Numbered from the stretch's first letter, positions 34,861-43,496 are shown. The stretch is 64,000 nt of DNA from Hymenobacter sp. YC55 (GCF_029433095.1 NZ_JARNTX010000001.1:868001-932000), one strand, 5' to 3'. Notes: a model not told the origin generated them from the sequence alone. Translations and numbers: made by a program.

Positions 34861-35946
34861 TTACGCTTGGCGACGTTGCCCCGCAATAAAATGTTTCTCG
34901 ATTAGATGCCAACTTGCTGCCCCCATAACGCAGCACAGCCCGAAGGCGACTACCACTAACACCCATACAGAAACTGTTGGGAAATACCATTCGAGCAATT
35001 TCTGTATGGGCCAGCCATAAAGGTAAACCCCATACGAAATGTCACTCATGTTCTGGAAGCTGTCTAGAAAGGAGATGCGTGCGAAAGCCACCCAGAATAG
35101 AAAGTAAGCACCAAGCGTAGACAGGGCTACGGTTGGGGGAACAGGCAGAAATAGCAAAGCGAACAGCACGATACCAACCAATGCCGCCTTGCGCCCAGTA
35201 GCAGGCAAGGCGCCGCGAAAAAAGTAGAAGCAGGCGCCAGCCGAGAACATGGACAGGTGCCGAAAGAATGCGTTTGGGTTGTCAATCAGCAGCTCACGCC
35301 CTGGAAAAGGAATATCCAACAGGTCGGCAGGAACCAAGGTGAAGGCTAGCGAGATGACGAGCAGCGATACCCACACCGGTTTCTGCCTTTTCAGGCCCAG
35401 TAAGCCCACCAAAGCGGTAATAACATAGCACCGGAACTCGTAGGCTATGGTCCATACCGCGCCGTTGAGGAAGGGAGAAGGCTGCCCGGCAAACGCTAAG
35501 CCGTTCGTTTGCTCTGGGGGGCGTAGCTTCATCGTGCCGCTAATCAGCCAACGGTAATTTATCTTCTGAAAATACGCGGCAACATCCGGCACGGCCAAAG
35601 GGCCAACGATGAATACCGAAATTATGATGGCTACAATGAAGGCAGGGTAAATGCGGCGTACCCGTTTATTGAGGAAATACAGCAAATCAGTCTTGCGTTG
35701 CCAACTGCCCACAATCAGGTAACCGCTCAGCAGGAAAAACCCATACACTGCTAATTCGCCGGCGGAAGTAGTGCCGAAAAATTGCATGATTGGCTCTCGG
35801 CGATAGTCTCCATCTCGCAACTGTGGCGCGTGCGAAATCAAGACGAGCGAGGCGAAGAACAGCCGTAAAAAGTTAAAATTGTTATTCTTGTGACTCGCGG
35901 CAGTAGGAATCGAATTCGTAGGAGCTGCCAAAGTTGATAAGGCCAT
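34861..35946 (-). CDS. Acyltransferase family 3 membrane protein (OafA/YrhL type)
   Basis: 361 aa with about ten membrane helices. The family signatures are present: FLRLFFASLVLISHA with the conserved Arg and His near the N-terminus, and GELAVYGFFLLSGYLI followed by KRVRRIYPAF. Such enzymes move acetyl groups onto surface polysaccharides. In a prophage this suggests lysogenic conversion: the lysogen changes its own surface and blocks further adsorption. It lies in reverse orientation between the fibre gene and the head genes, bounded by terminators, and has its own promoter-like element at 35953-35988. Confidence 0.85.
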   Translation of the reverse strand: MALSTLAAPTNSIPTAASHKNNNFNFLRLFFASLVLISHAPQLRDGDYRREPIMQFFGTTSAGELAVYGFFLLSGYLIVGSWQRKTDLLYFLNKRVRRIYPAFIVAIIISVFIVGPLAVPDVAAYFQKINYRWLISGTMKLRPPEQTNGLAFAGQPSPFLNGAVWTIAYEFRCYVITALVGLLGLKRQKPVWVSLLVISLAFTLVPADLLDIPFPGRELLIDNPNAFFRHLSMFSAGACFYFFRGALPATGRKAALVGIVLFALLFLPVPPTVALSTLGAYFLFWVAFARISFLDSFQNMSDISYGVYLYGWPIQKLLEWYFPTVSVWVLVVVAFGLCCVMGAASWHLIEKHFIAGQRRQA

Positions 35947-35952
35947 ATAGGT

Positions 35953-35988
35953 AGAGTATATCTAAAAAAGCCTGCAAAGCTAAGGACA
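35953..35988 (-). promoter_or_regulatory. Phage promoter-like element in reverse (TGTCCTTAG-N19-TATACTCT)
   Basis: On the minus strand, TGTCCTTAG (35988-35980), exactly 19 bases, then TATACTCT (35960-35953). The second box is the poorest of the set. Transcription would begin very close to the acyltransferase ATG at 35946. Confidence 0.4.
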
Positions 35989-36016
35989 TTACCTGCAATG
36001 CGCGTTCCATTACTTT

Positions 36017-36049
36017 AGCCCCAACCTCCCCAGGCCGGGGCTTTTTTTT
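36017..36049 (+). terminator. Terminator insulating the head operon
   Basis: AGCCCC / GGGGCT stem followed by eight Ts; the T-run leads directly into the promoter-like element at 36049. No plus-strand gene ends just before it, so it probably blocks read-through. Confidence 0.75.
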
Positions 36050-36084
36050 GTCCTTCGCTTCGGATAGGGGGCACAGCACATTTG
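36049..36084 (+). promoter_or_regulatory. Phage promoter-like element 2, head operon (TGTCCTTCG-N19-CACATTTG)
   Basis: TTCG at -33, 19-base spacer and CACATTTG as -7-like box, 20 bp before the protease start. Part of the repeated 36-bp set. Confidence 0.65.
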
Positions 36085-36103
36085 CATCGATTAATGCCTA
36101 TCG

Positions 36104-37474
36104 ATGCAAACCAGTCCTATCCTACGTGCTATTCTGGGTGGTCAGTTCCTCATGGAGGAAACGGCCACCCAGTCCTATTTGCCCCTAGTGGCTTCCCTGC
36201 TCAGCGGCACCTTCAAGGCCGAAGACTGGCGGGACTTGCAATCGGAAGCGCCCAAAGCCACGTTCATGGCCATTCAGGCCAGCGCCCAGAGCCTCTTCTT
36301 TGAGGGCTATAGCAGCCTGGATGAGATTCCCACTGGCAGCATGAACATCATGTCGGTGGAAGGCGTGATGATGGAGGAGGATACCTGCTTCAGTGCCGGC
36401 ACCCGGACCATGGGTCAGCGCCTGGAAGACGCCGACAGCCATGGCAACATCGTGGGCCACGTGATCTACGTGAACACGCCTGGTGGCTCAGTGGCCGGCC
36501 TGGAAAACTTTGCCAACATCGTAAGTGCCACCCGCAAACCGTTGGTGGTGCTGGCCGTGCAGATGTGCTCGGCTGGCGTCTGGGCCTTCAGCGGCGCCAA
36601 CCACATCGTGGCTGCCGGCCGCACTTCCATTGGGGGTAGCATCGGCACCAAGTTCGATACGGCCGACTACAGCGAGTATTTCGCCAAGATGGGCATCAAG
36701 CGGCGCTCCATTACTGCTACCAAATCAACCAACAAGAACGCCGCTTTCGAAGCGGCTGCTGCTGGTGATCCGGAGCCCCTGCGGGCGCAGCTGCTCGACC
36801 CCATCAACGAGGTGTTCCTGAGCACGGTCGAGGCCACCCGGGGCGAGAAACTGCCCACCGACAAAAAGGAGCGGGCCGAAGTGCTCAGCGGCATGTGCTA
36901 CCTGGGCGAGACCCTGGTGGCCAAAGGTATTGCCGACTCGCTCGGCACCATGCAGGACGCCATCCAGATTGCTTTTGACCTGGCATCTGAGCAGGCGACG
37001 GCCGCACCCACCCCAACGACTGCTACTACCCAAAAACTTTCTTTTTCATCCTTAACTACCAATTCTATGTCGCTTTTTGGCGCAAAATCGAAGTTCCCGA
37101 AGCTGGAAGCGCTTTCGGGTAAAACCACTATCACGGCCGAGGAGGCCAGCGCGGCCAACGAAGAGCTGCGTGCTGCCGGCATCACCACGGCCGCTCTCAT
37201 CACTGAGGGTAACTACAATGCCTTGGTGGAGAAAGGCACCCAGCTGACAGCTGCGCAAAAGCAGGTAACCGAGCTGACCACTGCTAAAACTGATCTGGAA
37301 GGCAAGCTTGCTACCTCCCAGAAAGAAGTTGAGCGCCTCGGTGCTCTGGGTGGTGCTACTCCTACCACGACCGCTAAGAAGGACGGTGACAAGACGGAGG
37401 ATGCTCCGAAAGCTACCAGCTACTTCGATCCGAACGCGGAGCACAACCAGGAGGCCGCTGCTTTACTCGGCTAA
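36104..37474 (+). CDS. Capsid maturation protease (S49/SppA-like) fused to scaffold
   Basis: 456 aa. Residues about 70-290 are an S49 peptidase: VNTPGGSVAG near 123, the nucleophile region MCSAGVWAFSGANHIVA near 153, and downstream Lys residues of the Ser-Lys dyad type. From about 320 the sequence changes to a Lys/Glu/Ala-rich coiled coil (TAAQKQVTELTTAKTDLEGK) typical of scaffold proteins. An internal ATG at 37067 (MSLFGAKSKF, residue 322) follows a stretch (KLSFSSLTTNS) that reads like a translated leader, so a separate scaffold of about 135 aa could be made, as in lambda C/Nu3. First gene of the head operon. Confidence 0.85.
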   Translation: MQTSPILRAILGGQFLMEETATQSYLPLVASLLSGTFKAEDWRDLQSEAPKATFMAIQASAQSLFFEGYSSLDEIPTGSMNIMSVEGVMMEEDTCFSAGTRTMGQRLEDADSHGNIVGHVIYVNTPGGSVAGLENFANIVSATRKPLVVLAVQMCSAGVWAFSGANHIVAAGRTSIGGSIGTKFDTADYSEYFAKMGIKRRSITATKSTNKNAAFEAAAAGDPEPLRAQLLDPINEVFLSTVEATRGEKLPTDKKERAEVLSGMCYLGETLVAKGIADSLGTMQDAIQIAFDLASEQATAAPTPTTATTQKLSFSSLTTNSMSLFGAKSKFPKLEALSGKTTITAEEASAANEELRAAGITTAALITEGNYNALVEKGTQLTAAQKQVTELTTAKTDLEGKLATSQKEVERLGALGGATPTTTAKKDGDKTEDAPKATSYFDPNAEHNQEAAALLG

Positions 37475-37529
37475 GTGACTTGCTCTAGGCTAGACTGATT
37501 ATTCACTTTTTTTATTCTCTACTACTCTA

Positions 37530-38540
37530 ATGAGTATCAACGCAACCCAATTAAAAACCGAGCTGGGCGCTTATTCCCGCACCCACAACAAAGAGGTTCG
37601 GGCCATGGCGTACCAGAAATCGGTAACGGCCAAGTACATGCGCACGGTGCCGGCTATCAAGGGCCGCTTCCCCGCGCTGCAGTCCATTACGGGCCGCGTT
37701 GTACAAGGCTTCCAGGCGGTATGGTCTCCGCTCGGCATCACCGAGTTCCGCGTAAACGAGCTGAAGAACTATCAGCAGAAGGTGAACTATCCAATCAAGC
37801 CGGCCGACATTCAGGCTAGCTGGTTGGCGCACCTCTACGAAGAGAACAAGAAGCCGCAGGACATGCCCATCTCGAAGTATATCATCGAGAAGGAATTGAT
37901 GCCGGCTGTTGTGCGCGACCGGGAGCACCTGATCTGCCGTGGTGTTTACGATGCCAACGACTTAGGTACGTTTGGCAAGTCGATGAACGGTATCGTGAAA
38001 GTGATTGAGCTGGGCCTGGCGGCTAACAGCGAAAATCCGGTTTACCAGATTCCAATGGAAGCCATCACGGTGGCCAACATCACGGATCAGGTAACCGAGT
38101 TCGAGCTGGCCTTGCCAGAGTCCATCAAGGGCTTCCTGACGAAGATTTACATGTCTTCGAGCAACCTGGAGAAGTACCGCTTGGACTACTTCAAGAAGTA
38201 CGGCTCATACCCTTCTTACACCGAAAACAAAGGCTTCACCACCATCCTCGGTAGCCGTGAGCTGATCGGGTTGCCTGGCCTGAACGGTTCGGACCTCATC
38301 TTCTCGACTCCTGACGAGAACTTCCTGCGTCTGATCGACCTCAACGACGAGCCGGTTATCACCGACGTGCAGGCCCTCGACTACGACGTGAAGATCTTCA
38401 TGGAGTGGTGGGAAGGCGTTGCCTTCTGGACCAACCAGTTGGTCGTGGCCGGCGTCATCGGTGGCAACATCACGGGCTTGGCTCCAGCGGGTGCCAACCA
38501 GAAGTACTACGGCACAGATGCCGTAGTTGCCCAGCCCTAA
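37530..38540 (+). CDS. Major capsid protein (probable)
   Basis: 336 aa, no signal or membrane segment, following the protease/scaffold gene by 55 bp with a pyrimidine/A-rich leader (TTATTCTCTACTACTCTA). The size, location and mixed alpha/beta character with an N-terminal helical region (AYSRTHNKEVRAMAYQKSV) fit an HK97-fold capsid protein. Expected to assemble the icosahedral shell. No specific motif proves it; assignment is by position. Confidence 0.7.
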   Translation: MSINATQLKTELGAYSRTHNKEVRAMAYQKSVTAKYMRTVPAIKGRFPALQSITGRVVQGFQAVWSPLGITEFRVNELKNYQQKVNYPIKPADIQASWLAHLYEENKKPQDMPISKYIIEKELMPAVVRDREHLICRGVYDANDLGTFGKSMNGIVKVIELGLAANSENPVYQIPMEAITVANITDQVTEFELALPESIKGFLTKIYMSSSNLEKYRLDYFKKYGSYPSYTENKGFTTILGSRELIGLPGLNGSDLIFSTPDENFLRLIDLNDEPVITDVQALDYDVKIFMEWWEGVAFWTNQLVVAGVIGGNITGLAPAGANQKYYGTDAVVAQP

Positions 38541-38601
38541 TCTGAAACGATAAATCGCCCGCTCTGGCCTGCAAGCCAGGGCGGACATATTTCAGTGTTA
38601 T

Positions 38602-38886
38602 ATGCCTCTAAAAGTTAAAATCACCTCGGAGACCAAGGAAAAGGGTCTGTTCTACGCCAAGGGCGTGGTAACGGCGCCCGATGGTACCGAGAAGGGCAAA
38701 GCCTCAGTGCTGGTGAGAGCCGGCGAGAAGGGGCCGCAGCTGGTCGTATCGGATGTAGCCAAAACCACGATCCTCAGCAATGTGGTGACCGAGTACAAGA
38801 GCTACGAAGGGCCGACCATCGAGCAAGCCCCAGAGCTGACGAAAGACGTCGAGCTGACTTTCACCAACCTGACCTACGCTATCTAA
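38602..38886 (+). CDS. Small beta-rich virion protein, probably capsid decoration
   Basis: 94 aa, all-beta pattern (PLKVKITSETKEKGLFYAKG, GKASVLVRAGEKGPQLVVS) between the capsid gene and the 190-aa structural gene. Such small beta proteins after the capsid gene often decorate the head. A GC hairpin (about 38556-38582) without T-run lies before it. Assignment by position. Confidence 0.5.
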   Translation: MPLKVKITSETKEKGLFYAKGVVTAPDGTEKGKASVLVRAGEKGPQLVVSDVAKTTILSNVVTEYKSYEGPTIEQAPELTKDVELTFTNLTYAI

Positions 38887-38911
38887 GCGCGGGTCTCATT
38901 TTATCAGAGAA

Positions 38912-39484
38912 ATGCCCGAATTAATTCTCGATGATATCGACTGGACGCAAGGCCAGGATAACACCGCCGGCATTCAGCAGAATGTCTATTTTATCAGCAA
39001 AAGTGACGTTACGACCTTCCCGGCCCTGCCTAAGCTAGGCGTCGCTACTACCCTAGCCGAGTTGGCCACCGTGGCCGGCGACATCGTGCTGAAGGCCGGA
39101 GCTAGGGCCATCAACTTCTACTGCACGTTGGAAAAAAGCGGTGCCAACAGCGACAGCCAGGGCGAAATGGATGGCATGTCGTTCAAGAACAGCATCAAGC
39201 TGTTCCACCCTGGCAACAACGCCGATGCGGATGGCTTCGCTCGTTTTGCCAAAAACGGCTCGTTCTACATCCTCTTCGCTGACTTGGACGGCACGGTGTT
39301 CCTGCTTGGCCACCCGGGTTATCCGGCCAAGATGGTCAGTGCGCCCGGCACGACCGGTGAGAAAACCGCCGACGCGAAAGGCCGCACCTTTAGCTTCCAA
39401 AGCGTATGGAGCGGCCCAGCTCCTCGCTTCACTGGCAAAGTATTAGCCGGTGCCGTTGAACAGGTGCTGGTGTTTTTAGCGTAG
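38912..39484 (+). CDS. Phage structural protein, 190 aa (tail-tube-like)
   Basis: Beta-rich with repeated motifs of Bacteroidetes phage structural proteins (GARAINFYCTLEKSGANSD, FARFAKNGSFYILFADLDG, VFLLGHPGYPAKM). Similar in motif order to the protein at 30488. Last gene of the head operon before a terminator. It may be a tail-tube or head-tail protein. Confidence 0.6.
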   Translation: MPELILDDIDWTQGQDNTAGIQQNVYFISKSDVTTFPALPKLGVATTLAELATVAGDIVLKAGARAINFYCTLEKSGANSDSQGEMDGMSFKNSIKLFHPGNNADADGFARFAKNGSFYILFADLDGTVFLLGHPGYPAKMVSAPGTTGEKTADAKGRTFSFQSVWSGPAPRFTGKVLAGAVEQVLVFLA

Positions 39485-39535
39485 TTTTGAAGCAGAGATT
39501 AAGAGGCTGGTAATCGGCTTCTGACATTGCGAAAG

Positions 39536-39563
39536 GCCAGTTGCGAATGCAGCTGGCTTTTTT
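39536..39563 (+). terminator. Terminator of the head operon
   Basis: GCCAGTTGC / GCAGCTGGC stem (one G-U pair) followed by six Ts. Confidence 0.85.
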
Positions 39564-39594
39564 GTTGTAGCGTGCTAAATCTATAGTAGCTTTG
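39564..39594 (+). promoter_or_regulatory. Host-type promoter of the lipoprotein moron
   Basis: GTTG at 39564-39567, 19 bases, then TAGCTTTG at 39587-39594, an exact TAnnTTTG. Unlike the phage elements it lacks TGTCC and has the consensus host -7 box. Confidence 0.6.
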
Positions 39595-39624
39595 TTGAAC
39601 TTTATTAATATACTATCATCCAAC

Positions 39625-40158
39625 ATGAATAAGCTTTACACTCTACTATTGTGTGTTAGCATAGGTTTAGCAGGCTGCTCCGAAAAGGAGGAGGCGATTC
39701 CAGCTAACACCTTTAGCATGAAAATAGATAATCGTACAATTGTCTTTCGGGTGGATTCCGCGTTTTTAACTAGGAACGTCAGAAATGGCGAAAATGGCTG
39801 TATTTTATATGGATACGCTGACAACAACGATACGCAATTATCGATAGGGTTCGGTAAGAAAGGGAGCGTAGAAGAGCCTCACGTATATAATTTTCGGTCC
39901 GATTTTGACTCTCCTACCGTGGTGTACCAACGCATCATAAAGGATTACAGGTCCGAGTGTACCACTTTGATTGGAGGTACTGGGGGATATATTTTCAGTA
40001 GCACTAATTGCGCTACAAAATCCTTTACCCTAGAAGTGAAAAAAGTTGATACGGAGAAGCAAACAATCAGCGGAACGTTCAGCGGTACGGTATGCAAGCG
40101 ATGTGATGTGCGGCCTATCACAGAAGGGAAATTCAACGTGCCATACATCGTGAGGTAG
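39625..40158 (+). CDS. Lipoprotein, 177 aa, prophage moron
   Basis: Start at ATG 39625 (the frame is open 11 codons upstream, across the promoter). Lipoprotein signal peptide MNKLYTLLLCVSIGLAGC with the acylated Cys, followed by a small beta-sandwich with two Cys pairs (NCATKSF, VCKRCDVRP). The gene is AT-richer than the late genes around it, and has its own promoter and terminator. It is thus likely expressed in the lysogen and alters the host envelope, for example by superinfection exclusion. Function not recognised. Confidence 0.7.
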   Translation: MNKLYTLLLCVSIGLAGCSEKEEAIPANTFSMKIDNRTIVFRVDSAFLTRNVRNGENGCILYGYADNNDTQLSIGFGKKGSVEEPHVYNFRSDFDSPTVVYQRIIKDYRSECTTLIGGTGGYIFSSTNCATKSFTLEVKKVDTEKQTISGTFSGTVCKRCDVRPITEGKFNVPYIVR

Positions 40159-40162
40159 AAGA

Positions 40163-40190
40163 AGCCACCAGCATCGCTGGTGGCTTTTTT
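40163..40190 (+). terminator. Terminator of the lipoprotein moron
   Basis: AGCCACCAGC / GCTGGTGGCT perfect stem with a three-base loop and six Ts. Three bases later the next promoter-like element begins. Confidence 0.85.
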
Positions 40191-40192
40191 GT

Positions 40193-40228
40193 TGTCCTTT
40201 GCCCCCAGCAATTGCCAACGGAATTTCG
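40193..40228 (+). promoter_or_regulatory. Phage promoter-like element 3, terminase operon (TGTCCTTTG-N19-GAATTTCG)
   Basis: Nearly the same as element 5 at 48511: the two share TGTCCTTTGC, then GCAATTGCCAA and GGAATTTCGGG at the same distances. The ATG at 40233 lies right at the predicted transcription start. Confidence 0.7.
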
Positions 40229-40232
40229 GGGT

Positions 40233-40892
40233 ATGACGCCCCAATCATGGCTCCAGAGCGAGCAAGACTACGATACTGGCCGGCTGCTTTACGAGGCACT
40301 TGGCACTAACCCCATGCTGAAGCGCACGCTCAGCACCGGCCCCAACCGCTACAACCGCGCGGCTCTGGCCTATGAGCTGGGCAAGCTAGCCAAGGCCGGC
40401 GTAGGTGCACCCCTCGTGCTTTCGGTTCCGGTGGTGAGCTCCCCGAATGCAACGAAAACGTTGCAAAAGCCAGTTGAGGAGCCTGAGAAAGGAGCCGACC
40501 TACTGGCAACCCTTAAAAGTGACGTGCAGCCCGCGTACGACCACCGGCGCTACCTGCACGCGCAATTGCCGCTCGTCGATGAGCCCACCCGGCTCACCTA
40601 CGCGCTCAATATCCAACGTCTTTCGCGTAGCATCAACGAGCACTGGAAAACGGTGGCCTACGTGAAGGAGCACGGCCATTTACCTGTTCCAGAACCCACG
40701 CCCGCGGCGTTTGACGTGAAAAATGGCACCCTGGCCGAACTTATCGACGCCCGCAACAATCTGCGCAGCAACATCAGCAAGTGGAAGAAAAAGCCGGCCC
40801 GGGCTGCTGACCTGGCACGTGCTCAGGCCGAGGTGCTGGAGCTGACGGCCCGCATCGACGAGCTGAAGGGAAAGGAGGTAGCACGTGGCTAA
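40233..40892 (+). CDS. Phage protein upstream of terminase, 219 aa, coiled-coil
   Basis: ATG 40233 is used; the TTG at 40212 lies inside the promoter. Opens with WLQSEQDYDTGRLLYEALG and TGPNRYNRAALAYELGKL, a combination common in Bacteroidetes phages just before terminase genes, and ends in a long coiled coil (LAELIDARNNLRSNISKWKK). May help recognise DNA for packaging. Overlaps the next gene by 8 bp. Confidence 0.6.
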   Translation: MTPQSWLQSEQDYDTGRLLYEALGTNPMLKRTLSTGPNRYNRAALAYELGKLAKAGVGAPLVLSVPVVSSPNATKTLQKPVEEPEKGADLLATLKSDVQPAYDHRRYLHAQLPLVDEPTRLTYALNIQRLSRSINEHWKTVAYVKEHGHLPVPEPTPAAFDVKNGTLAELIDARNNLRSNISKWKKKPARAADLARAQAEVLELTARIDELKGKEVARG

Positions 40893-41517
40893 GAAAGACG
40901 CCATCCAGGTGCCCGCGAAGCTGGAAACCAGTGAAGACCGCATTTACTTCTCGTTCCTTAGCGCGGAGGTCGAAGCTACGCTCACGGCCCAGGAACTGGA
41001 GCAGCGCACCCGCATTGACGAGGCCTGGCATTATCTGCTTAAGCGTAAGTCACCCTTGGCCACAGCCGAGTGGCTGCAGAGCAAGCGGGGCATCAGCCGG
41101 GCCACGGCCTTCCGCATCGTCAAGCAGACGCTGCGGATTTTCGGCGACGTGGTGAAGACCACCAAGGAGCAAAAGCGCTTGCTGATGTGGGAATACTCGC
41201 TCAATGGCTTGAAGATGGCCGAGGCCTTAGGCGACATGCGGGCCTACGCGGCTATTTTGAAGAACATGACCACGTTCGAGGGCCTCAATGTCGAGGACAA
41301 AGAAAGCAGCCTGGAAGCCCTGCAGGCGCACACCTTCCTCATTGAGCTGAAGGGCAATGCCGGCAAGCCGGTACAGTTCAACGTCGATAAAATCGAGGAG
41401 TTGGAGGAAGCCACCTATGCCCAAGTGGTGGATGCAGTCGAGAACATGACCATTACGGCCGAGGACATGGAAGAAATTCAGGATAAGGCCGAGAAGAAAG
41501 GAAAATCGAAGAAATGA
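40885..41517 (+). CDS. Terminase small subunit (probable)
   Basis: 210 aa with a GTG start preceded by AAAGGAGGT, an unusually strong Shine-Dalgarno sequence for this phylum that decides the start. A helix-turn-helix-like region (WLQSKRGISRATAFRIVKQ) is followed by helices and an acidic/Lys-rich C-terminus that may bind the large subunit. Overlaps the terminase large subunit gene by 4 bp (ATGA). Confidence 0.7.
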   Translation: MAKKDAIQVPAKLETSEDRIYFSFLSAEVEATLTAQELEQRTRIDEAWHYLLKRKSPLATAEWLQSKRGISRATAFRIVKQTLRIFGDVVKTTKEQKRLLMWEYSLNGLKMAEALGDMRAYAAILKNMTTFEGLNVEDKESSLEALQAHTFLIELKGNAGKPVQFNVDKIEELEEATYAQVVDAVENMTITAEDMEEIQDKAEKKGKSKK

Positions 41518-43172
41518 GCGCCGAAATCAACGTTAAGCAGCTCAAGTTCAACCGGCCCCAGCTGCGCTTCATCATCACGCTGATTAGTTCGGCCATCAGC
41601 ATCTGGGGCCGGGCCACCGGCAAGTCGAGCTTGATTGCCTGGCTGATGCACCTGATCGTTCAGCAGCTGCCGCGCAGTGCCTGGGCACTCTGTGGCCAGA
41701 CCTACCAGCAGATTCTAACCCGGACGCTGCCGAGTACGATTGCCAGTCTGGAGCGCATCGGCTATTTCCAGGGCGTGCACTACGTCATCGGCGTGAAGCC
41801 ACCAGCGCACTTTGCCTTGCCATTTGAGCCACCACAGACCTTCAACCACTGCATGGTCTTTTATACCGGGGCCTGTTTTCACCTGGTGTCGCTCGATGGT
41901 GGTGGGGGCTCTGCCCGGGGCCTGAACCTGGACGGCATTATTTCCGACGAATCCTTGACGCTCAACAAGGAAAAGTTCGATGATGAGGTAGTGCCGGCCA
42001 ACCGGGGCAACGAGCGCCAGGCGTGGTCTGACAACCGGCTGCACCACGGCATTTTTCACTTCAGCTCGATGCCGTACGGCCAGCAGGGCAAATGGCTGCT
42101 GGAGGGTTCAAAACACTACCAGGAGGCGGGCAAGGACTACGAAATCTTGACTCGCGAGCTGATTAAGCTCCAACTGAAGTACATCGACAATAAAGACCGC
42201 GAAGCCCGGCGTGTTATCTGGGGCGATATTCAGAAGCTCACCACCGAGCTGAGGTATTACGTCGACAAGGATGGCCAGCTGTATTCTGAGGCCAATGCCT
42301 TCGAGAACATGCACAACGTGGGTATCCGCTACTTCGAGCAGCAGCGGCGGGTGCTCACTGACTTCACGTTTCGGGTGGAAATGCTCAACCAGCGCCCGTT
42401 TGCGGTGGAAGCTGGTTTCTATCCGACGCTCGATACAGCCAAGCACGCCTATGAGGCTTTCAATAACGACTACCTGGGGGGCATAGAGTTCAACCTAAAG
42501 AAGCTGCAACGCCTTAACGATAAGCCCGATTCTAGGCAGGATGGGGACTGTGACCCCACGTTACCCTTGCGTATTGCTCCTGACTGGGGCAAGGCTTCGT
42601 TTATCACGATAGCCCAGGTGCACGCCAAGCAGCGGGAATACCGGTTCCTGAAGGGGCTGTATGTGAAGCACCCAGAGCTGATCCGACACCTGGCCGCCAA
42701 GTTCACCGAGTACTATGCCTATCATCTGATCAAGCGGGTGGAGTTTATTGAGGATGCCGAGTACGGCAATAGCCGCGTACCGAACTCCGATGAGACCTAC
42801 AATCAGATGTTCGTGCGTATGCTTAGGGAGGCAGAATGGAAGGTCAAGGTGATTAAGCTAGGGCGCACACCTGGGCACCATGCTCGCTACCTGCTGGCCC
42901 ATGAGTTACTCGCTGAGCAGGACCCGCGCAACCCTATCATCCGCTTCAATAAGCATCACTGCAAGGAGGTCCTGCTGGCCATGCAGCTAACCGAGATGAA
43001 GGAGGGACCCAAGGGTATCGAGAAGAACAAGAAGACCGAGAAGCTAAAGAGCGTACCCGCTGAGGAAGCGCCTCACTTCACGGACACGGTAGACCTGCAC
43101 CTGCTAAGCATCGACGACACTACCCTCAAGCCTGCTGCTGACTTCAGTGGCTTCATCATGGAGGTAGGGTAG
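41514..43172 (+). CDS. Terminase large subunit
   Basis: 552 aa. ATPase with a variant Walker A GRATGKSS (about residues 32-39) and Walker B LDGIISDES (about 140-148); the N-terminal QLRFIITLISSAISIWGRA is typical of viral TerL proteins. The C-terminal nuclease part contains RIAPDWGKASFITIAQVH and FIEDAEYGNSR with acidic residues of the RNase H-like fold. Powers DNA packaging into heads and cuts the concatemer. It lies after, not before, the capsid genes, which is an unusual order. Confidence 0.85.
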   Translation: MSAEINVKQLKFNRPQLRFIITLISSAISIWGRATGKSSLIAWLMHLIVQQLPRSAWALCGQTYQQILTRTLPSTIASLERIGYFQGVHYVIGVKPPAHFALPFEPPQTFNHCMVFYTGACFHLVSLDGGGGSARGLNLDGIISDESLTLNKEKFDDEVVPANRGNERQAWSDNRLHHGIFHFSSMPYGQQGKWLLEGSKHYQEAGKDYEILTRELIKLQLKYIDNKDREARRVIWGDIQKLTTELRYYVDKDGQLYSEANAFENMHNVGIRYFEQQRRVLTDFTFRVEMLNQRPFAVEAGFYPTLDTAKHAYEAFNNDYLGGIEFNLKKLQRLNDKPDSRQDGDCDPTLPLRIAPDWGKASFITIAQVHAKQREYRFLKGLYVKHPELIRHLAAKFTEYYAYHLIKRVEFIEDAEYGNSRVPNSDETYNQMFVRMLREAEWKVKVIKLGRTPGHHARYLLAHELLAEQDPRNPIIRFNKHHCKEVLLAMQLTEMKEGPKGIEKNKKTEKLKSVPAEEAPHFTDTVDLHLLSIDDTTLKPAADFSGFIMEVG

Positions 43173-43181
43173 GACAGTAGT

Positions 43182-43219
43182 CGGACAACTAATGGACATC
43201 TATGTCCTTCAGTTGTCCG
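43182..43219. repeat. Long inverted repeat after the terminase gene
   Basis: Outer arms CGGACAACT / AGTTGTCCG and inner arms GGACAT / ATGTCC around a two-base loop. No T-run. Could be an RNA structure protecting the terminase mRNA or a protein-binding palindrome, for example a packaging signal. Confidence 0.5.
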
Positions 43220-43259
43220 CGTCTGCATCTAGTCCATAATTGCCATTCATAACAGCATC

Positions 43260-43293
43260 AAAACCCCTTTTCCAGCTTGGAAACGGGGTTTTT
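43260..43293 (+). terminator. Terminator of the terminase operon
   Basis: AAAACCCC / GGGGTTTT outer stem with TTTCC/GGAAA inner stem, then Ts. The rest of 43173-43539 shows no gene. Confidence 0.8.
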
Positions 43294-43496
43294 GTTTGCC
43301 ATAACCCCATTCATATATCCCTTTTTTGCCGATGGCAATTGCCGTCACGCGTTAGTGCAAGCTGGGGTCTTCTACGACAAAATGAGACTGGATTTTCTGT
43401 TTTCAGCCCGAAAACGACGTTTCCAGCGAGCAGGGGCACTTTGGCGTGAGACTGGGTTTTGAAAGGCCGATTGCCGGCCCTCAGTGTCGGTTTTTC

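Noticed and set aside
43203..43211. TGTCCTTCA as a further copy of the phage promoter element
   Set aside because: No -7-like box after 19 bases; it is part of the long palindrome.
43240..43462. Small frames between terminase and portal operons
   Set aside because: They cover a terminator and have no protein-like pattern or coupling.
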